NCBI GenBank assembly: GCA_009704505.1
Contig: WLEB01000003.1
Coordinates: forward strand, 1 to 64,000
Direction: 5' to 3'
Origin: Actinomycetota bacterium
GTDB lineage: Bacteria; Actinomycetota; Actinomycetes; Nanopelagicales; Nanopelagicaceae
DNA length: 64,000 nucleotides
In this document: positions 1-10,714 of the stretch, piece by piece
How positions within the stretch are numbered: the first letter of the stretch is position 1
Layout of the letters: each line of letters starts with the position of its first letter
Made by a program: the position numbers and the translations under genes
The notes under the pieces: model-generated
What the model was told of the DNA's origin: nothing
Databases searched by the model: none
Seen by the model: the letters and a program-made list of their open reading frames with translations, nothing else

Positions 1-366
1 ATGCCAACACCAAGTAAAGGTCCTCGTCTGGGTTCAGGCCCATCACATGAGCGACTACTCCTACGCACACTTGCAGAGCAGTTGTTCGAGCATGGCAAGA
101 TCACAACAACAGAGGCAAAGGCAAAGCGTCTACGCCCACTAGCTGAGAAGTTAATTACTCATGCAAAAAAGGGTGACCTACCAGCACGTCGCATGGTTAT
201 GGCACAGATTTCAAACAAGAGTGTGGTTCACACACTTCTCACTGAAATCGGTCCACGCTTTGCAACACGTGAAGGTGGATACACACGCATTACTAAGGTC
301 GGTCCTCGCAAGGGTGACAATGCACCTATGGCAGTTATCGAACTTTTGACTGAGAAAGATAACTAA
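1..366 (+). CDS. rplQ: 50S ribosomal protein L17
   Basis: Translation [52 protein letters not shown] is characteristic of L17. Confidence 0.98.
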   Translation: MPTPSKGPRLGSGPSHERLLLRTLAEQLFEHGKITTTEAKAKRLRPLAEKLITHAKKGDLPARRMVMAQISNKSVVHTLLTEIGPRFATREGGYTRITKVGPRKGDNAPMAVIELLTEKDN

Positions 367-398
367 GTCTTAAACCTTAGAAAATATTCTCATGACGG

Positions 399-430
399 AA
401 CCCACTCTCTACCCTGAGAGTGGGTTTCTT
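399..430 (+). terminator. Rho-independent-like hairpin downstream of rplQ
   Basis: Perfect 11-bp stem AACCCACTCTC (399-409), loop TACCCT, GAGAGTGGGTT (416-426), followed by T-rich TTCTTCGTTT. Confidence 0.8.
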
Positions 431-433
431 CGT

Positions 434-1231
434 TTGCGATTAGATCTTGCATACGATGGAACCAACTTCTCCGGATGGGCAATTCAACCTGAGCGCCGTA
501 CTCTTCAAGAAGAGGTTGAAAAAGCTATTGGGATGGTTTCCCAGACAAAGATTGAAAGTATTGTCGCTGGCCGCACTGACGCAGGTGTTCATGCAACTGG
601 GCAGGTTATTCATGTTGATGTTCCCGAATCATTAGATATGTCAGATCTGGCTTATAAGTTAAATCGAATCCTTGATGCAGATATTCGTGTTACAAATGTA
701 AGTGTTGCACCTGAAGCTTTTCATGCGCGTTTTTCTGCTTTGCGTAGGCATTACACATACAAGATTTTGGATGAAAACAAAGTAGTTCCACCATTAGATC
801 GCTTTGATGTTGCTTCCTGGTATCGACCTTTGGATATAGATTTGATGAATAAGGCGAGCGCACTTGTTCTCGGCCATCATGATTTTGCAGCCTTTGCAAA
901 GTTTCGAGAGGGTGCCACAACTATTCGCGAACTGCAGCGCTTTGAATGGGTAAGAGATGGGCGAGGCTATTTGGTGGCCGACGTTGTTGCCGATGCATTC
1001 TGTTATTCAATGGTTCGAAATTTAGTTGGGGCTGTTGTCTGTGTTGGTGATGGTCGGTTTGCACCTGAGTGGATCCAGACAACTTTGATCAATAAAGTTC
1101 GCATCTCAGATAGTTTGGTCTTTCCTGCTCACGGGTTAACGCTTCGACAGGTTGACTACCCCTCTGATTCCGAGCTTTTGGAGCGCGCACAAAAAACCGT
1201 GGCTCGCCGAGACCTATTGGATGCTAATTAA
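434..1231 (+). CDS. truA: tRNA pseudouridine synthase A
   Basis: LRLDLAYDGTNFSGWAIQPERRTLQEEVE...AGRTDAGVHATGQV. The ORF opens at 392, but a terminator hairpin lies in that extension; in-frame TTG at 434 is the more likely start. Confidence 0.93.
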   Translation: MRLDLAYDGTNFSGWAIQPERRTLQEEVEKAIGMVSQTKIESIVAGRTDAGVHATGQVIHVDVPESLDMSDLAYKLNRILDADIRVTNVSVAPEAFHARFSALRRHYTYKILDENKVVPPLDRFDVASWYRPLDIDLMNKASALVLGHHDFAAFAKFREGATTIRELQRFEWVRDGRGYLVADVVADAFCYSMVRNLVGAVVCVGDGRFAPEWIQTTLINKVRISDSLVFPAHGLTLRQVDYPSDSELLERAQKTVARRDLLDAN

Positions 1232-1249
1232 CGCTCTAAATAGGCCATT

Positions 1250-1278
1250 TTGACCCCTGAGCCTGTCAAAGGTACCCT
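1250..1278 (+). promoter_or_regulatory. Candidate sigma70-type promoter for rplM-rpsI
   Basis: TTGACC (1250-1255), 17-bp spacer, TACCCT (1273-1278). Confidence 0.6.
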
Positions 1279-1338
1279 TACTCTCTGCGCTCGCGAGGGC
1301 GCCGGAATTATTCATAAAAACAGAAGGTAGGCAAGAGC

Positions 1339-1791
1339 GTGCGTACATACACTCCAAAAGCCGGTGATGCAGTTCGTAACTGGCACATCATCGATGCGCA
1401 AGATGTGGTCTTAGGCCGTCTTGCAACTCATGCTGCCGCACTTCTTCGTGGAAAGCACAAGCCAACATTTGCTCCTCACATGGACATGGGTGACTTTGTC
1501 GTTGTTATCAATGCAGAAAAAATTGCACTCTCTGGAAATAAGGCAACACAAAAGTGGTCACACCATCACTCAGGTTTTCCAGGTGGTTTAACATCAACTG
1601 TTTACGGTGAGCTAATTGAAAAGCACCCAACTCGCGCAGTTGAAAAAGCAATTAAAGGAATGCTTCCAAAGAATCGTCTTGGTCGCGACATTGCAGGAAA
1701 ATTAAAAGTTTATGCAGGCCCAGAGCATCCTCATGCAGCTCAGGCACCTAAGCCATACGTATTCAATCAAGTTTCACAAATTGTGAAGTAA
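1339..1791 (+). CDS. rplM: 50S ribosomal protein L13
   Basis: [48 protein letters not shown] start. Confidence 0.98.
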   Translation: MRTYTPKAGDAVRNWHIIDAQDVVLGRLATHAAALLRGKHKPTFAPHMDMGDFVVVINAEKIALSGNKATQKWSHHHSGFPGGLTSTVYGELIEKHPTRAVEKAIKGMLPKNRLGRDIAGKLKVYAGPEHPHAAQAPKPYVFNQVSQIVK

Positions 1792-1802
1792 GGGAAAAGT
1801 AA

Positions 1803-2285
1803 ATGTCAGATAACTTAGATTTAATCGACAACGAAGAAGCTCCTACTTCATACTCCTCTGCAACTCCAGCAGCTGCAACCAACCGCCCGGCCATCAAGGC
1901 ACCAGGTGGCGGAACTGGTCGTCGTAAAGAGGCAGTTGCACGTGTTCGTCTTGTTCCAGGAACAGGACGTTGGGTTGTAAACGGTAAAGAACTTGCTGCA
2001 TATTTTCCAAATAAAGTTCACCAACAATTAGTTTCAGAACCATTTCGTACAGTCGGCGCCGAAAATCAGTACGATGTTTTTGCTCGAATCAACGGTGGCG
2101 GAGTATCTGGTCAAGCAGGAGCACTTCGTTTAGGTGTTGCACGTTCACTCAATCAGATTGATGAAGAAGCAAACCGCCCAGCGTTAAAGAAGGCTGGATT
2201 CTTAAAGCGTGATGCACGTGTAATTGAACGTAAGAAGTACGGACTAAAGAAAGCCCGTAAGCGTTCTCAATACTCTAAGCGTTAA
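1803..2285 (+). CDS. rpsI: 30S ribosomal protein S9
   Basis: [19 protein letters not shown]...[18 protein letters not shown]-terminus. Confidence 0.98.
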   Translation: MSDNLDLIDNEEAPTSYSSATPAAATNRPAIKAPGGGTGRRKEAVARVRLVPGTGRWVVNGKELAAYFPNKVHQQLVSEPFRTVGAENQYDVFARINGGGVSGQAGALRLGVARSLNQIDEEANRPALKKAGFLKRDARVIERKKYGLKKARKRSQYSKR

Positions 2286-2309
2286 TTCACTTTTCGCAAA
2301 GGAGCTACC

Positions 2310-3650
2310 TTGGCCCTTTTTGGTACAGATGGAATCCGTGGCTTAGCCAATCGAGATTTAACTGCAGAGTTAGCCTTAGATGTTGCTGTTGCAGCTGCGC
2401 ATATTCTTGTTGAAAGTTCATCAAATAAAGATCATCAACCAACTGCAATTGTTGGTCAAGATTCACGTGCATCCGGAGAATTTCTTGAAGCTGCAATCGT
2501 TGCAGGATTAACAAGTGCTGGTATTAATGTCTATCGAGTTGGGGTGCTTCCAACTCCGGCAATTGCTTACTTAGTTGCTGAATCGAAGGCAGATCTTGGA
2601 ATTATGATCTCTGCTTCTCATAATGCAATGCCAGATAATGGAATCAAACTTTTTGCCCGTGGTGGTGGAAAATTAGATGATGCAATTGAAGCTCGCATCG
2701 AAGCACGCATGGGCGAAAATTGGGAAAGACCAACCGGGCGCAATGTGGGGCGAGTTTTCAACGATGAAACTGCGGCGCAGCGTTATCTCAAGCATTTACT
2801 TTCATCCGTTGATACACCACTTAAAGGATTAAAAATCGTTGTTGATTGCGCAAACGGTGCTTCTTCTTTTGTTGCCCCGCAGGCATATCGCCAGGCTGGA
2901 GCAGAGGTTGTTGCAATATTTAATTCACCTGATGGTTGGAACATCAATGATGATTGTGGATCGACCTATCTACATCAACTCCGGTCTGCAGTTTTAAAAG
3001 AGGGAGCCGACCTTGGTGTGGCACATGATGGTGATGCCGATCGTTGTTTGGCTATTGATGCTGCTGGAAATGAAATTGATGGTGATCATATTTTGACGAT
3101 TTTAGCTAGAAGTTTTAAAGACAGAGGGCTGTTAAAATCTGACACTGTTGTTGGAACAGTAATGAGTAATTTAGGTTTTATGCATGCCATGAAGGATTCA
3201 CAGATCAACGTTGTCACCACTGCTGTTGGTGATCGTTATGTGCTTGAGAACATGATTACACATGGATACTCACTGGGTGGAGAACAATCTGGTCATGTGA
3301 TTATGCGAGATTTTGCCAATACTGGTGATGGAATATTGACCGCCTTGCAGTTAATGCAAGAGGTTGTTCGAACTGGAAAAACACTTCAAGAGTTGAGTGC
3401 AACAATGGTTCGTTTTCCACAAGTTTTGATAAATGTAAAAAATGTAGACAAAAACAAATTGGACCAATCACAAGCAATTGCTCAAGCGGTAAAGAATGCA
3501 GAGGATCGCATGGGAGATTCTGGTCGAGTTTTACTGAGAGCATCAGGAACAGAGCCGTTAGTAAGAGTTATGGTCGAAGCTTCCAGTGATAGCCTTGCTC
3601 AAGAGGTAGCATCACAGCTAGCTGATCTGGTTAAGAGTGAACTTTCTTAA
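2310..3650 (+). CDS. glmM: Phosphoglucosamine mutase
   Basis: FGTDGIRGLAN, ISASHNAMPDNGIK, DGDADR motifs; TTG start with upstream GGAG. Confidence 0.97.
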   Translation: MALFGTDGIRGLANRDLTAELALDVAVAAAHILVESSSNKDHQPTAIVGQDSRASGEFLEAAIVAGLTSAGINVYRVGVLPTPAIAYLVAESKADLGIMISASHNAMPDNGIKLFARGGGKLDDAIEARIEARMGENWERPTGRNVGRVFNDETAAQRYLKHLLSSVDTPLKGLKIVVDCANGASSFVAPQAYRQAGAEVVAIFNSPDGWNINDDCGSTYLHQLRSAVLKEGADLGVAHDGDADRCLAIDAAGNEIDGDHILTILARSFKDRGLLKSDTVVGTVMSNLGFMHAMKDSQINVVTTAVGDRYVLENMITHGYSLGGEQSGHVIMRDFANTGDGILTALQLMQEVVRTGKTLQELSATMVRFPQVLINVKNVDKNKLDQSQAIAQAVKNAEDRMGDSGRVLLRASGTEPLVRVMVEASSDSLAQEVASQLADLVKSELS

Positions 3651-3709
3651 TAGGTTAAGTTCCAATTAACTCAGAATAGAGTTACAAGGCAGAACTAGGA
3701 GTTCCTATA

Positions 3710-5548
3710 ATGTGCGGAATTGTGGGTTACACAGGACCGCAGTCTGCATCTATTCCATTAATCGCAGGACTACGACGTTTGGAGTATCGCGGATACGACT
3801 CAGCTGGCATCGCACTTGGAACTACGGGCAAACTTTTTGTTGAAAAAAAAGCAGGAAAACTATCGAATCTGGAAAGCGCACTTGATTCCTCATTACCCTC
3901 TGTGCACTCTGGAATTGGGCATACGCGATGGGCAACACATGGTGGACCAACAGATCAAAATGCACATCCTCATCTAGACAATGAAGGAAAGCTTGCTGTT
4001 ATTCACAACGGAATCATCGAAAATTACACAGAGCTTCGTATCGCCCTAGAAGCCAAAGGTCACAAGTTTTCATCTCAAACAGATACTGAATCAGTAGCTC
4101 ATTTGCTCAGTGACTTACGAAAAGAACACAAAGGTGATTTAACAAAAGCAATGAGTGATGCCGTAAAGGTCCTGCGGGGTTCATTTACTCTTCTTGCAAT
4201 TCATGCAGACAAGCCCGAAGAAATTGTTGGTGTTCGACGCAATTCTCCTTTAGTTGTTGGAGTCGGTAAAGGTGAAAACTTTATGGCATCAGATGTTTCT
4301 GCATTCATCGAATACACAAAACAAGCGATCGAATTGGGTCAAGATGAAGTAGTCACAATGGATCCAACATCAGTAGTGGTGACGGATTTGAATGGAAAAG
4401 TAGTCAAACCAAAAACCTATGAAATTTCCTGGGATGCAACTGCAGCGGAAAAGGGTGGGTTCGCACATTTCATGCTCAAGGAAATTTTTGAACAGCCCAA
4501 GGCAGTTGCAGATACGTTGATTGGACGCCTCAGCGATAACAATCAAATACTCCTTGACGAGCTTCACATGAGTAAGCAAGAGATACAGTCACTTAAGAAA
4601 ATCACAGTTATTGCCTGTGGAACTGCCTACCATGCAGGTTTAGTTGCAAAGTATGCGATTGAAAAATGGGCAAAGATTCCAGTTGATGTGGAAATTGCCA
4701 GCGAGTTTAGATACCGAGATCCAATTATTGACTCAGCAACTCTGGTTATTGCTATTTCTCAATCAGGTGAAACTATGGACACATTAATGGCCGTAAGACA
4801 TGCAAAAGCCGCTGGTGCACGAGTGCTCTCTATTTGTAATACAAATAGTTCAACGATTCCAAGAGAATCCGATGCAGTTTTATATACACACGCTGGACCA
4901 GAGATAGCAGTTGCTTCAACTAAAGCCTTGTTGACTCAGATAATTGCGGTGTACTTGATTGGATTGCATTTAGCACAAGCAAATGGTTCATTGTCAGATA
5001 ACCAGGTGCACGAAATATACAACGAGCTTCTAGAACTCCCAGGAAAGATTGAGCAAATCTTAGAAACTGTTGAACCATTACGAGAGTTGACACGTAAGTT
5101 TGCAAGAAACGATACAGTTCTATTCTTAGGAAGAAACATTGGTTACCCTGTTGCACTAGAGGGTGCGTTGAAATTGAAGGAGTTGGCATATATTCATGCT
5201 GAGGGATTTGCTGGCGGAGAACTCAAACATGGGCCTATCGCATTGATCGATCAAGGAACTCCAGTAATTGCGATTCTACCTGCGGGCAAAGAACACGCAC
5301 TGGACGAAAAAATGCTCAGTAATATTCAAGAAGTTAAAGCACGGGGTGCTCGAGTGATTGTTATAGCACAAGAGGGTGTTGTGGTTGAAGGAGCAGAACA
5401 TGTGATCACAATTCCGATAGCTCGACCAATTTTTCAACCAATACTTGCAACTGTACCTTTGCAGGTTTTTGCATACGAAATGGCTGTTGCAAGGGGTAAT
5501 GATGTTGATCAACCAAGAAATCTGGCAAAGTCCGTAACGGTTGAATAA
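3710..5548 (+). CDS. glmS: Glutamine--fructose-6-phosphate aminotransferase (isomerizing)
   Basis: MCGIVGYTGPQ N-terminal amidotransferase; C-terminal DQPRNLAKSVTVE. Confidence 0.98.
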   Translation: MCGIVGYTGPQSASIPLIAGLRRLEYRGYDSAGIALGTTGKLFVEKKAGKLSNLESALDSSLPSVHSGIGHTRWATHGGPTDQNAHPHLDNEGKLAVIHNGIIENYTELRIALEAKGHKFSSQTDTESVAHLLSDLRKEHKGDLTKAMSDAVKVLRGSFTLLAIHADKPEEIVGVRRNSPLVVGVGKGENFMASDVSAFIEYTKQAIELGQDEVVTMDPTSVVVTDLNGKVVKPKTYEISWDATAAEKGGFAHFMLKEIFEQPKAVADTLIGRLSDNNQILLDELHMSKQEIQSLKKITVIACGTAYHAGLVAKYAIEKWAKIPVDVEIASEFRYRDPIIDSATLVIAISQSGETMDTLMAVRHAKAAGARVLSICNTNSSTIPRESDAVLYTHAGPEIAVASTKALLTQIIAVYLIGLHLAQANGSLSDNQVHEIYNELLELPGKIEQILETVEPLRELTRKFARNDTVLFLGRNIGYPVALEGALKLKELAYIHAEGFAGGELKHGPIALIDQGTPVIAILPAGKEHALDEKMLSNIQEVKARGARVIVIAQEGVVVEGAEHVITIPIARPIFQPILATVPLQVFAYEMAVARGNDVDQPRNLAKSVTVE

Positions 5549-6216
5549 TGTTAGTTAAAGCAGCAATTAGAAGAAAGCAAATGTTTCGGGCTTTTCGCTG
5601 GTCCTTACTTCTTCTATTTGGTTTTTTATTGGTGACTCATCAAGTCATAATTAATGGTCCTCTCGTTACCTACGATGAAGAGATAGCTAGCCAACCTCAA
5701 CCAGAGTTTGAGGGAGTACAAGAGTTCATTCTTAGGCGACTTGATGATCTTGGACTCCGTGGGCTAACCGCAACGGTACTTTTAATTGCAGCTGCTTTTA
5801 TTGCATATAAATTCAAAACATGGCGCCCACTTAATCTAGCTTTTCTTTCAGTTGTTCTGCTCAATTTAGTTGTTGGAGGATTCAAAATCATGTTGGGTCG
5901 AACAAAGCCTCGGGATGGCTTTGACCTACTTCATGCAGGGGGAATGTCATTTCCAAGTGGTCATGCATCCAACGCCGTTCTATCCTGGGGGATTTTGGCA
6001 TACATTATTTATCGCTATGCAAAGGTTGATAGGTATCAAGGAAAGTTAGCAACTGCTGGAGTGGTTGCAATTACTCTGACTGTTTGCATAGTTTCACTTA
6101 TACGTCGTACGCATTGGTTTAGCGACTTACTGGGCGGTATTTTTATTGGTAGTGCACTGCTTGTAGCCGTTATTGCGATTGATAGATATGTTCCGTCAAA
6201 AAGCCAATTGCACTAG
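5548..6216 (+). CDS. PAP2-family phosphatase, membrane protein
   Basis: KIMLGRTKPRDG...SFPSGHASNA...RRTHWFSDLLGG motifs; start overlaps the glmS stop by 1 nt. Confidence 0.9.
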   Translation: MLVKAAIRRKQMFRAFRWSLLLLFGFLLVTHQVIINGPLVTYDEEIASQPQPEFEGVQEFILRRLDDLGLRGLTATVLLIAAAFIAYKFKTWRPLNLAFLSVVLLNLVVGGFKIMLGRTKPRDGFDLLHAGGMSFPSGHASNAVLSWGILAYIIYRYAKVDRYQGKLATAGVVAITLTVCIVSLIRRTHWFSDLLGGIFIGSALLVAVIAIDRYVPSKSQLH

Positions 6217-6225
6217 AGTTCACCC

Positions 6226-7332
6226 ATGTTTGAAAACCGCGCTGAAGCACGGATCGATCTTTCACGATTAACTGAAAATATCGAACTTCTAAAAAACAAG
6301 TGCAACACTAAGTTATTAGCCGTTGTAAAAGCTGATGCCTATGGACATGGATTAGTAGAAGTTGCCAAAGCTGCAGAATCGGCTGGAGCAGATTGGCTAG
6401 GAGTTGCGTTACTAGAAGAAGCGATCACTTTACGAAAAAACGGACTTAAGTCTCCAATTTTAGCTTGGCTAGTACCGCCAGGATCAGATTTTCAGTCTGC
6501 GGTAGATCTTGATATTGATGTTGCCATTGCAGACATCAAGGCATTTAATGAAGTTTCACAATTAACAGTCAAGCCTCGGATTCACATTGAAGTAGATACC
6601 GGCATGAGTAGAGGTGGCTTTTTAGATGAGTGGAATGAGTTCCTTACATCTGATTTTTCACGAGTAACTATTGTTGGAGTATTCTCTCACTTTGCCAGAG
6701 CCGACGAGCCGCAGGAAAAGCAGAATATTCAACAGTTAAATCAATTTAAAAAGATGGTTAGCCAATTAGAAGCAGTTGGAGTACATCCACAGTTTAAACA
6801 CTTATCAAACTCAGCTGCTACTTTTATGAACCCCGATGCCACTTTTGATTTTGTTCGTGCTGGAATTGCAATGTATGGACTTTCACCAGATGTTAAATCT
6901 TTGGGAGATAGCAACAAACTTTCACTCAAACCTGTGATGCAAGTACGTGCGAAACTTCACCTAGTAAAGAGCGTGCCGGCTGGATCTGCAGTTGGTTACG
7001 GCGCATCACATGTAACAAAGCATGCAACAAAACTAGGAGTTATAGCGATGGGTTATGCAGATGGCATTCCCCGAATAGCTCTTAACGCTGGAGTATTTGT
7101 AAATGGTGGCAAGGCACCGATTATTGGTCGAGTCTCTATGGATCAATTCGTTGTTGATTTAGGCCCAAACTCTTTAGCTAAATCTGGGGATTGGGTGATT
7201 ATTTTTGGTGATGGATCGCGCGGGGAATACACAGCAGATGACTGGGGAGATGCTTCTTCGAGCATAAATTACGAGATAGTTACACGAATTGGCCCTCGTG
7301 TGCCTAGAATCTACGCACCTCATGTCTACTAA
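6226..7332 (+). CDS. alr: Alanine racemase
   Basis: AVVKADAYGHG PLP-lysine motif; GRVSMDQFVVDL. Confidence 0.97.
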   Translation: MFENRAEARIDLSRLTENIELLKNKCNTKLLAVVKADAYGHGLVEVAKAAESAGADWLGVALLEEAITLRKNGLKSPILAWLVPPGSDFQSAVDLDIDVAIADIKAFNEVSQLTVKPRIHIEVDTGMSRGGFLDEWNEFLTSDFSRVTIVGVFSHFARADEPQEKQNIQQLNQFKKMVSQLEAVGVHPQFKHLSNSAATFMNPDATFDFVRAGIAMYGLSPDVKSLGDSNKLSLKPVMQVRAKLHLVKSVPAGSAVGYGASHVTKHATKLGVIAMGYADGIPRIALNAGVFVNGGKAPIIGRVSMDQFVVDLGPNSLAKSGDWVIIFGDGSRGEYTADDWGDASSSINYEIVTRIGPRVPRIYAPHVY

Positions 7333-8089
7333 CTCACCGCTGCTGCACGCCAAGGGCGTTTCTATATCCTTTGGTGGTTTGCGCGCACTCAATGATGTGC
7401 ATTTGCAGTTAAACCATGGTGAGGTTGTTGGAGTTATTGGTCCAAACGGTGCGGGAAAGACAACTCTATTTAATGCAATCTGTGGCTTAGTGGAACCAGA
7501 TACGGGCACACTCGAACTAGATGGCCATAAGCGTTCTTGGCCTAAACCATATGAGTTAGCCGATTTAGGAATTGCCAGAACATTACAAGGAGTCGGTTTA
7601 TTTCCCGAACTAACTGTCTTAGAGAACGTAATGATTGGTGCACAGAAATTTGCTAAAGCAGGCATAATCTCTGCGGCTTTTGGATTCGATGCCCGTGATG
7701 AAGCCGATCTACGAAATCGCTCCATTAACGCTCTTGAAAGAGTCTTTGGAATGACTCTGATGAACCGCCGAACTGACACACTCTCATATCCAGATACCAA
7801 GCGCGTTGCAATTGCCAGAGCATTAGTTTCAGAGCCAAAGGTTTTGATGCTTGACGAGCCGGCTGGTGGACTTGGACCTCGTGACATCGAATGGATGAAT
7901 AACTTGATTCGCAATCTAACTTCCACGATGTCTGTATTAATCGTGGAGCATCATATGGATGTAGTTATGTCTGTTTGCGACCGTATCTATGTATTAAATT
8001 TTGGCGAAGTAATTTCAAGTGGAACTCCAGATGTTGTTCGACGTGATCCAGGCGTTATCGCTGCCTATCTTGGAACCGGTGCCAAATGA
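7322..8089 (+). CDS. Branched-chain amino acid/amide-type ABC transporter ATP-binding protein (LivG-like)
   Basis: GPNGAGKTTLFNAICG Walker A, DEPAGGL Walker B; MSTNSPLL start overlaps the alr 3' end by 11 bp. Confidence 0.92.
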   Translation: MSTNSPLLHAKGVSISFGGLRALNDVHLQLNHGEVVGVIGPNGAGKTTLFNAICGLVEPDTGTLELDGHKRSWPKPYELADLGIARTLQGVGLFPELTVLENVMIGAQKFAKAGIISAAFGFDARDEADLRNRSINALERVFGMTLMNRRTDTLSYPDTKRVAIARALVSEPKVLMLDEPAGGLGPRDIEWMNNLIRNLTSTMSVLIVEHHMDVVMSVCDRIYVLNFGEVISSGTPDVVRRDPGVIAAYLGTGAK

Positions 8090-8796
8090 GCCTAATCATT
8101 CGAAACTTAACAGTTGATCACGGCGCAATTAGAGCAATCAATAATCTGTCATTTATTGTTGAAAAGAGAAGGTTGACGGCTGTCATTGGCGCAAATGGTG
8201 CCGGGAAATCGACGTTGCTTCGAACTTTATCTGGTTTAAATCCAGCTACTTCAGGAAAAGCGAGTTGGGGAGACCACAATTTACTAAAAGGAAAAGCAGA
8301 GAAACATGTTCGAAACGGCGTTAGTCATGTCTCTGAAGGTAAGTCCGTAATTCCAGAGTTAACCGTTGAAGAAAATCTAGATCTCGGAGCATTATGGCGC
8401 GGGAGCAGGAAAGAATCAGAAGCGACAAAGAAGTATGTTCTGGAATTATTTCCACGGTTAGGTGAGAGGTTAAAGCAACGTGCCGATACGTTATCTGGCG
8501 GTGAAAGACAGATGCTTGCAATTGGAAGATCGCTTATGGCAAAACCAGATTTGTTGCTTTTAGATGAGCCTTCACTTGGTTTAGCTCCACTTGTTGTTGA
8601 ACAGATTTTCCAAACAATTCGAGATGTTGTTAACTCCTCAAGTGTGACAGTTTTACTTGTAGAGCAAAATGCGATGGGAGCTCTAAAAATTGCCGACATT
8701 GGAGTTGTTTTAAACCTTGGAAAAATTGCTGCAATTGGTCCTGCAGCAGATCTCATAGCTGACCCAGCCATTCGCGCTGCATATTTGGGGTTCTAA
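8086..8796 (+). CDS. ABC transporter ATP-binding protein (LivF-like)
   Basis: GANGAGKSTLLRTLSG, LSGGERQMLAIGRSLM, LDEPSLGLAPLVVEQIF. Confidence 0.93.
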   Translation: MSLIIRNLTVDHGAIRAINNLSFIVEKRRLTAVIGANGAGKSTLLRTLSGLNPATSGKASWGDHNLLKGKAEKHVRNGVSHVSEGKSVIPELTVEENLDLGALWRGSRKESEATKKYVLELFPRLGERLKQRADTLSGGERQMLAIGRSLMAKPDLLLLDEPSLGLAPLVVEQIFQTIRDVVNSSSVTVLLVEQNAMGALKIADIGVVLNLGKIAAIGPAADLIADPAIRAAYLGF

Positions 8797-8797
8797 G

Positions 8798-9694
8798 ATG
8801 CTAAAGCTACTTAATACAATTCTTATTGGACTGTCAACTGGAGCGATTTACAGTTTAATGTCTATTTCCTTAGTACTTGTATGGCGCTCGACTCGGGTAG
8901 TTAATTTTGCACAAGCTGGCCAGGCTGTGTTTTCGACATATATTGCATACGAAGTTTCTTTGCGAACTGGCAATTTTTGGCTAGCGCTATTGTGTGCAGT
9001 TCTTTCAGGTGCCCTATTGGGTGCATTCATTGATTTCTTTTTTATGCGCATGTTATTTAAGCACGTTACATCTGGTCCAATTAGAGCAATTGCCCCAGTT
9101 GTCGCAACCCTTGGATTACTAGGAATTATAAGAAGCGCAGTTGGATACATCTGGGGTGTTGAAGTTAAACCATTGGAACCTCCTGTTTCTACCGATGGAA
9201 TTAGAATTGGCTCAGAAGTCCTTCCATTTTCAACCTACGATGCATTAATTCTTTTGATTGTATTTGTTGTTTTGATGATTCTGACATTTATTTTTCAACG
9301 CACAAGTCTAGGACTTTCCTTAAAGGCATCTGCTTTCTCACCAGAGATCTCACGTTTATCAGGAGTAAGAGTTGACCTAACGCGCACAGTTGGTTGGGCA
9401 ATTGCAGGGGCGTGCGGTGCGATTGCTGGTGTACTTGCAACGCCAACATCTCTGCTTTCACCAAACTCGTTAGACATTCTTCTAGTTTTTGGTTTTGTAG
9501 CCGCAGTTATTGGTGGACTTGAGAGTATGTTAGGCGCAGTTGTTGGTGGAATTCTTCTTGGCCTCGGCGTTACATTTATTGCAAACTATGTTGGTTCGAC
9601 CTTGGTTTTCTTGTCAGCATTTGTTTTCTTGATCATTGTTCTACTTGTTAAGCCAGCAGGAATAATTTCTGGTAAACGGAGTCGAAATGCCTAA
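8798..9694 (+). CDS. Branched-chain amino acid-type ABC permease (LivH-like)
   Basis: Hydrophobic; LLNTILIGLSTGAIYSLMSISLVLVWRSTRVVNFAQ is typical of LivH. Confidence 0.92.
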   Translation: MLKLLNTILIGLSTGAIYSLMSISLVLVWRSTRVVNFAQAGQAVFSTYIAYEVSLRTGNFWLALLCAVLSGALLGAFIDFFFMRMLFKHVTSGPIRAIAPVVATLGLLGIIRSAVGYIWGVEVKPLEPPVSTDGIRIGSEVLPFSTYDALILLIVFVVLMILTFIFQRTSLGLSLKASAFSPEISRLSGVRVDLTRTVGWAIAGACGAIAGVLATPTSLLSPNSLDILLVFGFVAAVIGGLESMLGAVVGGILLGLGVTFIANYVGSTLVFLSAFVFLIIVLLVKPAGIISGKRSRNA

Positions 9695-10673
9695 AAAACT
9701 AAAGGTTCGTTTGAGCTTATTCATCCTCTTAGGATGGGTGCTACTTTTATTAGGTGATCGAGTTGATGAACTTCGTGTTTATCAGGGAGCCAGTATTGCA
9801 GTCTATGCAATAGCAATTGGATCAATCGTTCTACTAACCGGCTACTCTGGACAGATTTCACTTGGGCATGGCGCACTTATGGCAGTGGGTGGCTATGTTG
9901 CCGCTCTTGCTTCATTCGAGTTCGGTGTTCCATTTTGGGCCGGATTTATTCTTGCCGCGCTCTTCTCTGGAATGTTCGGTGGACTCTTAGGAATTGCAGC
10001 AGCTCGTTTATCTGGTCCTTACTTGGCAGGAACAACTCTGGCACTTGCCGTTGGACTTCCATCACTTGCAAACCAGTTTTCAATTTTAGGCGGAGAACAG
10101 GGTCTTTACTTTGATATCGGTATGCCTCCGGCGATATTGGGTGAAAGCTTTACCCAGTACAAATGGTTTTATTGGATCGCATCATTGGCGGCCCTAATTG
10201 TTTTCTTCTTGCTTTCAAACCTATTGTCGTCACGATACGGCCGAACATGGCGCGGTATCGGAAGCAATGAAACCGCAGTTGCTCTCTCTGGCTCCAATCC
10301 ACAACGCCTAAAAATCGTGGCCTTTACCTTAAGTTCGGCTCTAGCCGGCCTTTCTGGGGCTTTGCTGGTAATGACCATTAGTACCGCCTCTCCAAGCGCA
10401 TTTCCGCTTGCACTTTCACTTTCTGTGGTGACAGGAGCGGTCATCGCTGGCGTGTCGAGCCTTAAAGGTGTGATACTCGGCTCCGTGATCTTGGTAGCCA
10501 TCCCAGAAGTCGCCGACGCCATTTCGCACCGTGTCGGTGACACTTTGAGAATTAGTTCTACGTTGCCAGGGTTGATCATTAGCGTTTTATTGGTCCTTGC
10601 AGTTCTATTTACTCCAAACGGTCCAGGAGAGAATTTGCGCCACCTTCTACACAAAGGAAAATCACACAAATGA
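9687..10673 (+). CDS. Branched-chain amino acid-type ABC permease (LivM-like)
   Basis: IGSIVLLTGYSGQISLGHGALMAVGGYVAA is typical of LivM. Confidence 0.93.
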   Translation: MPKKLKVRLSLFILLGWVLLLLGDRVDELRVYQGASIAVYAIAIGSIVLLTGYSGQISLGHGALMAVGGYVAALASFEFGVPFWAGFILAALFSGMFGGLLGIAAARLSGPYLAGTTLALAVGLPSLANQFSILGGEQGLYFDIGMPPAILGESFTQYKWFYWIASLAALIVFFLLSNLLSSRYGRTWRGIGSNETAVALSGSNPQRLKIVAFTLSSALAGLSGALLVMTISTASPSAFPLALSLSVVTGAVIAGVSSLKGVILGSVILVAIPEVADAISHRVGDTLRISSTLPGLIISVLLVLAVLFTPNGPGENLRHLLHKGKSHK

Positions 10674-10714
10674 GTTCTAATCACAGTTCAAACAAACACA
10701 ATACGGAGGAAAAC

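Noticed and set aside
7796-7838. LivG-like ATPase has LSYPDTKRVAIARAL instead of an LSGGQ-like signature
   Set aside because: LPYP/LSYP-type signatures are, to my knowledge, common in actinobacterial LivG-family ATPases, so this is not a degenerate protein.
7174-7926. 250-aa antisense ORF opposite alr/livG, plus similar antisense ORFs (e.g. 8325-8771, 26351-26812, 42500-42925)
   Set aside because: All lie opposite strongly supported genes, have low-complexity or unnatural compositions, and show no recognisable domains; products of codon bias on the coding strand.
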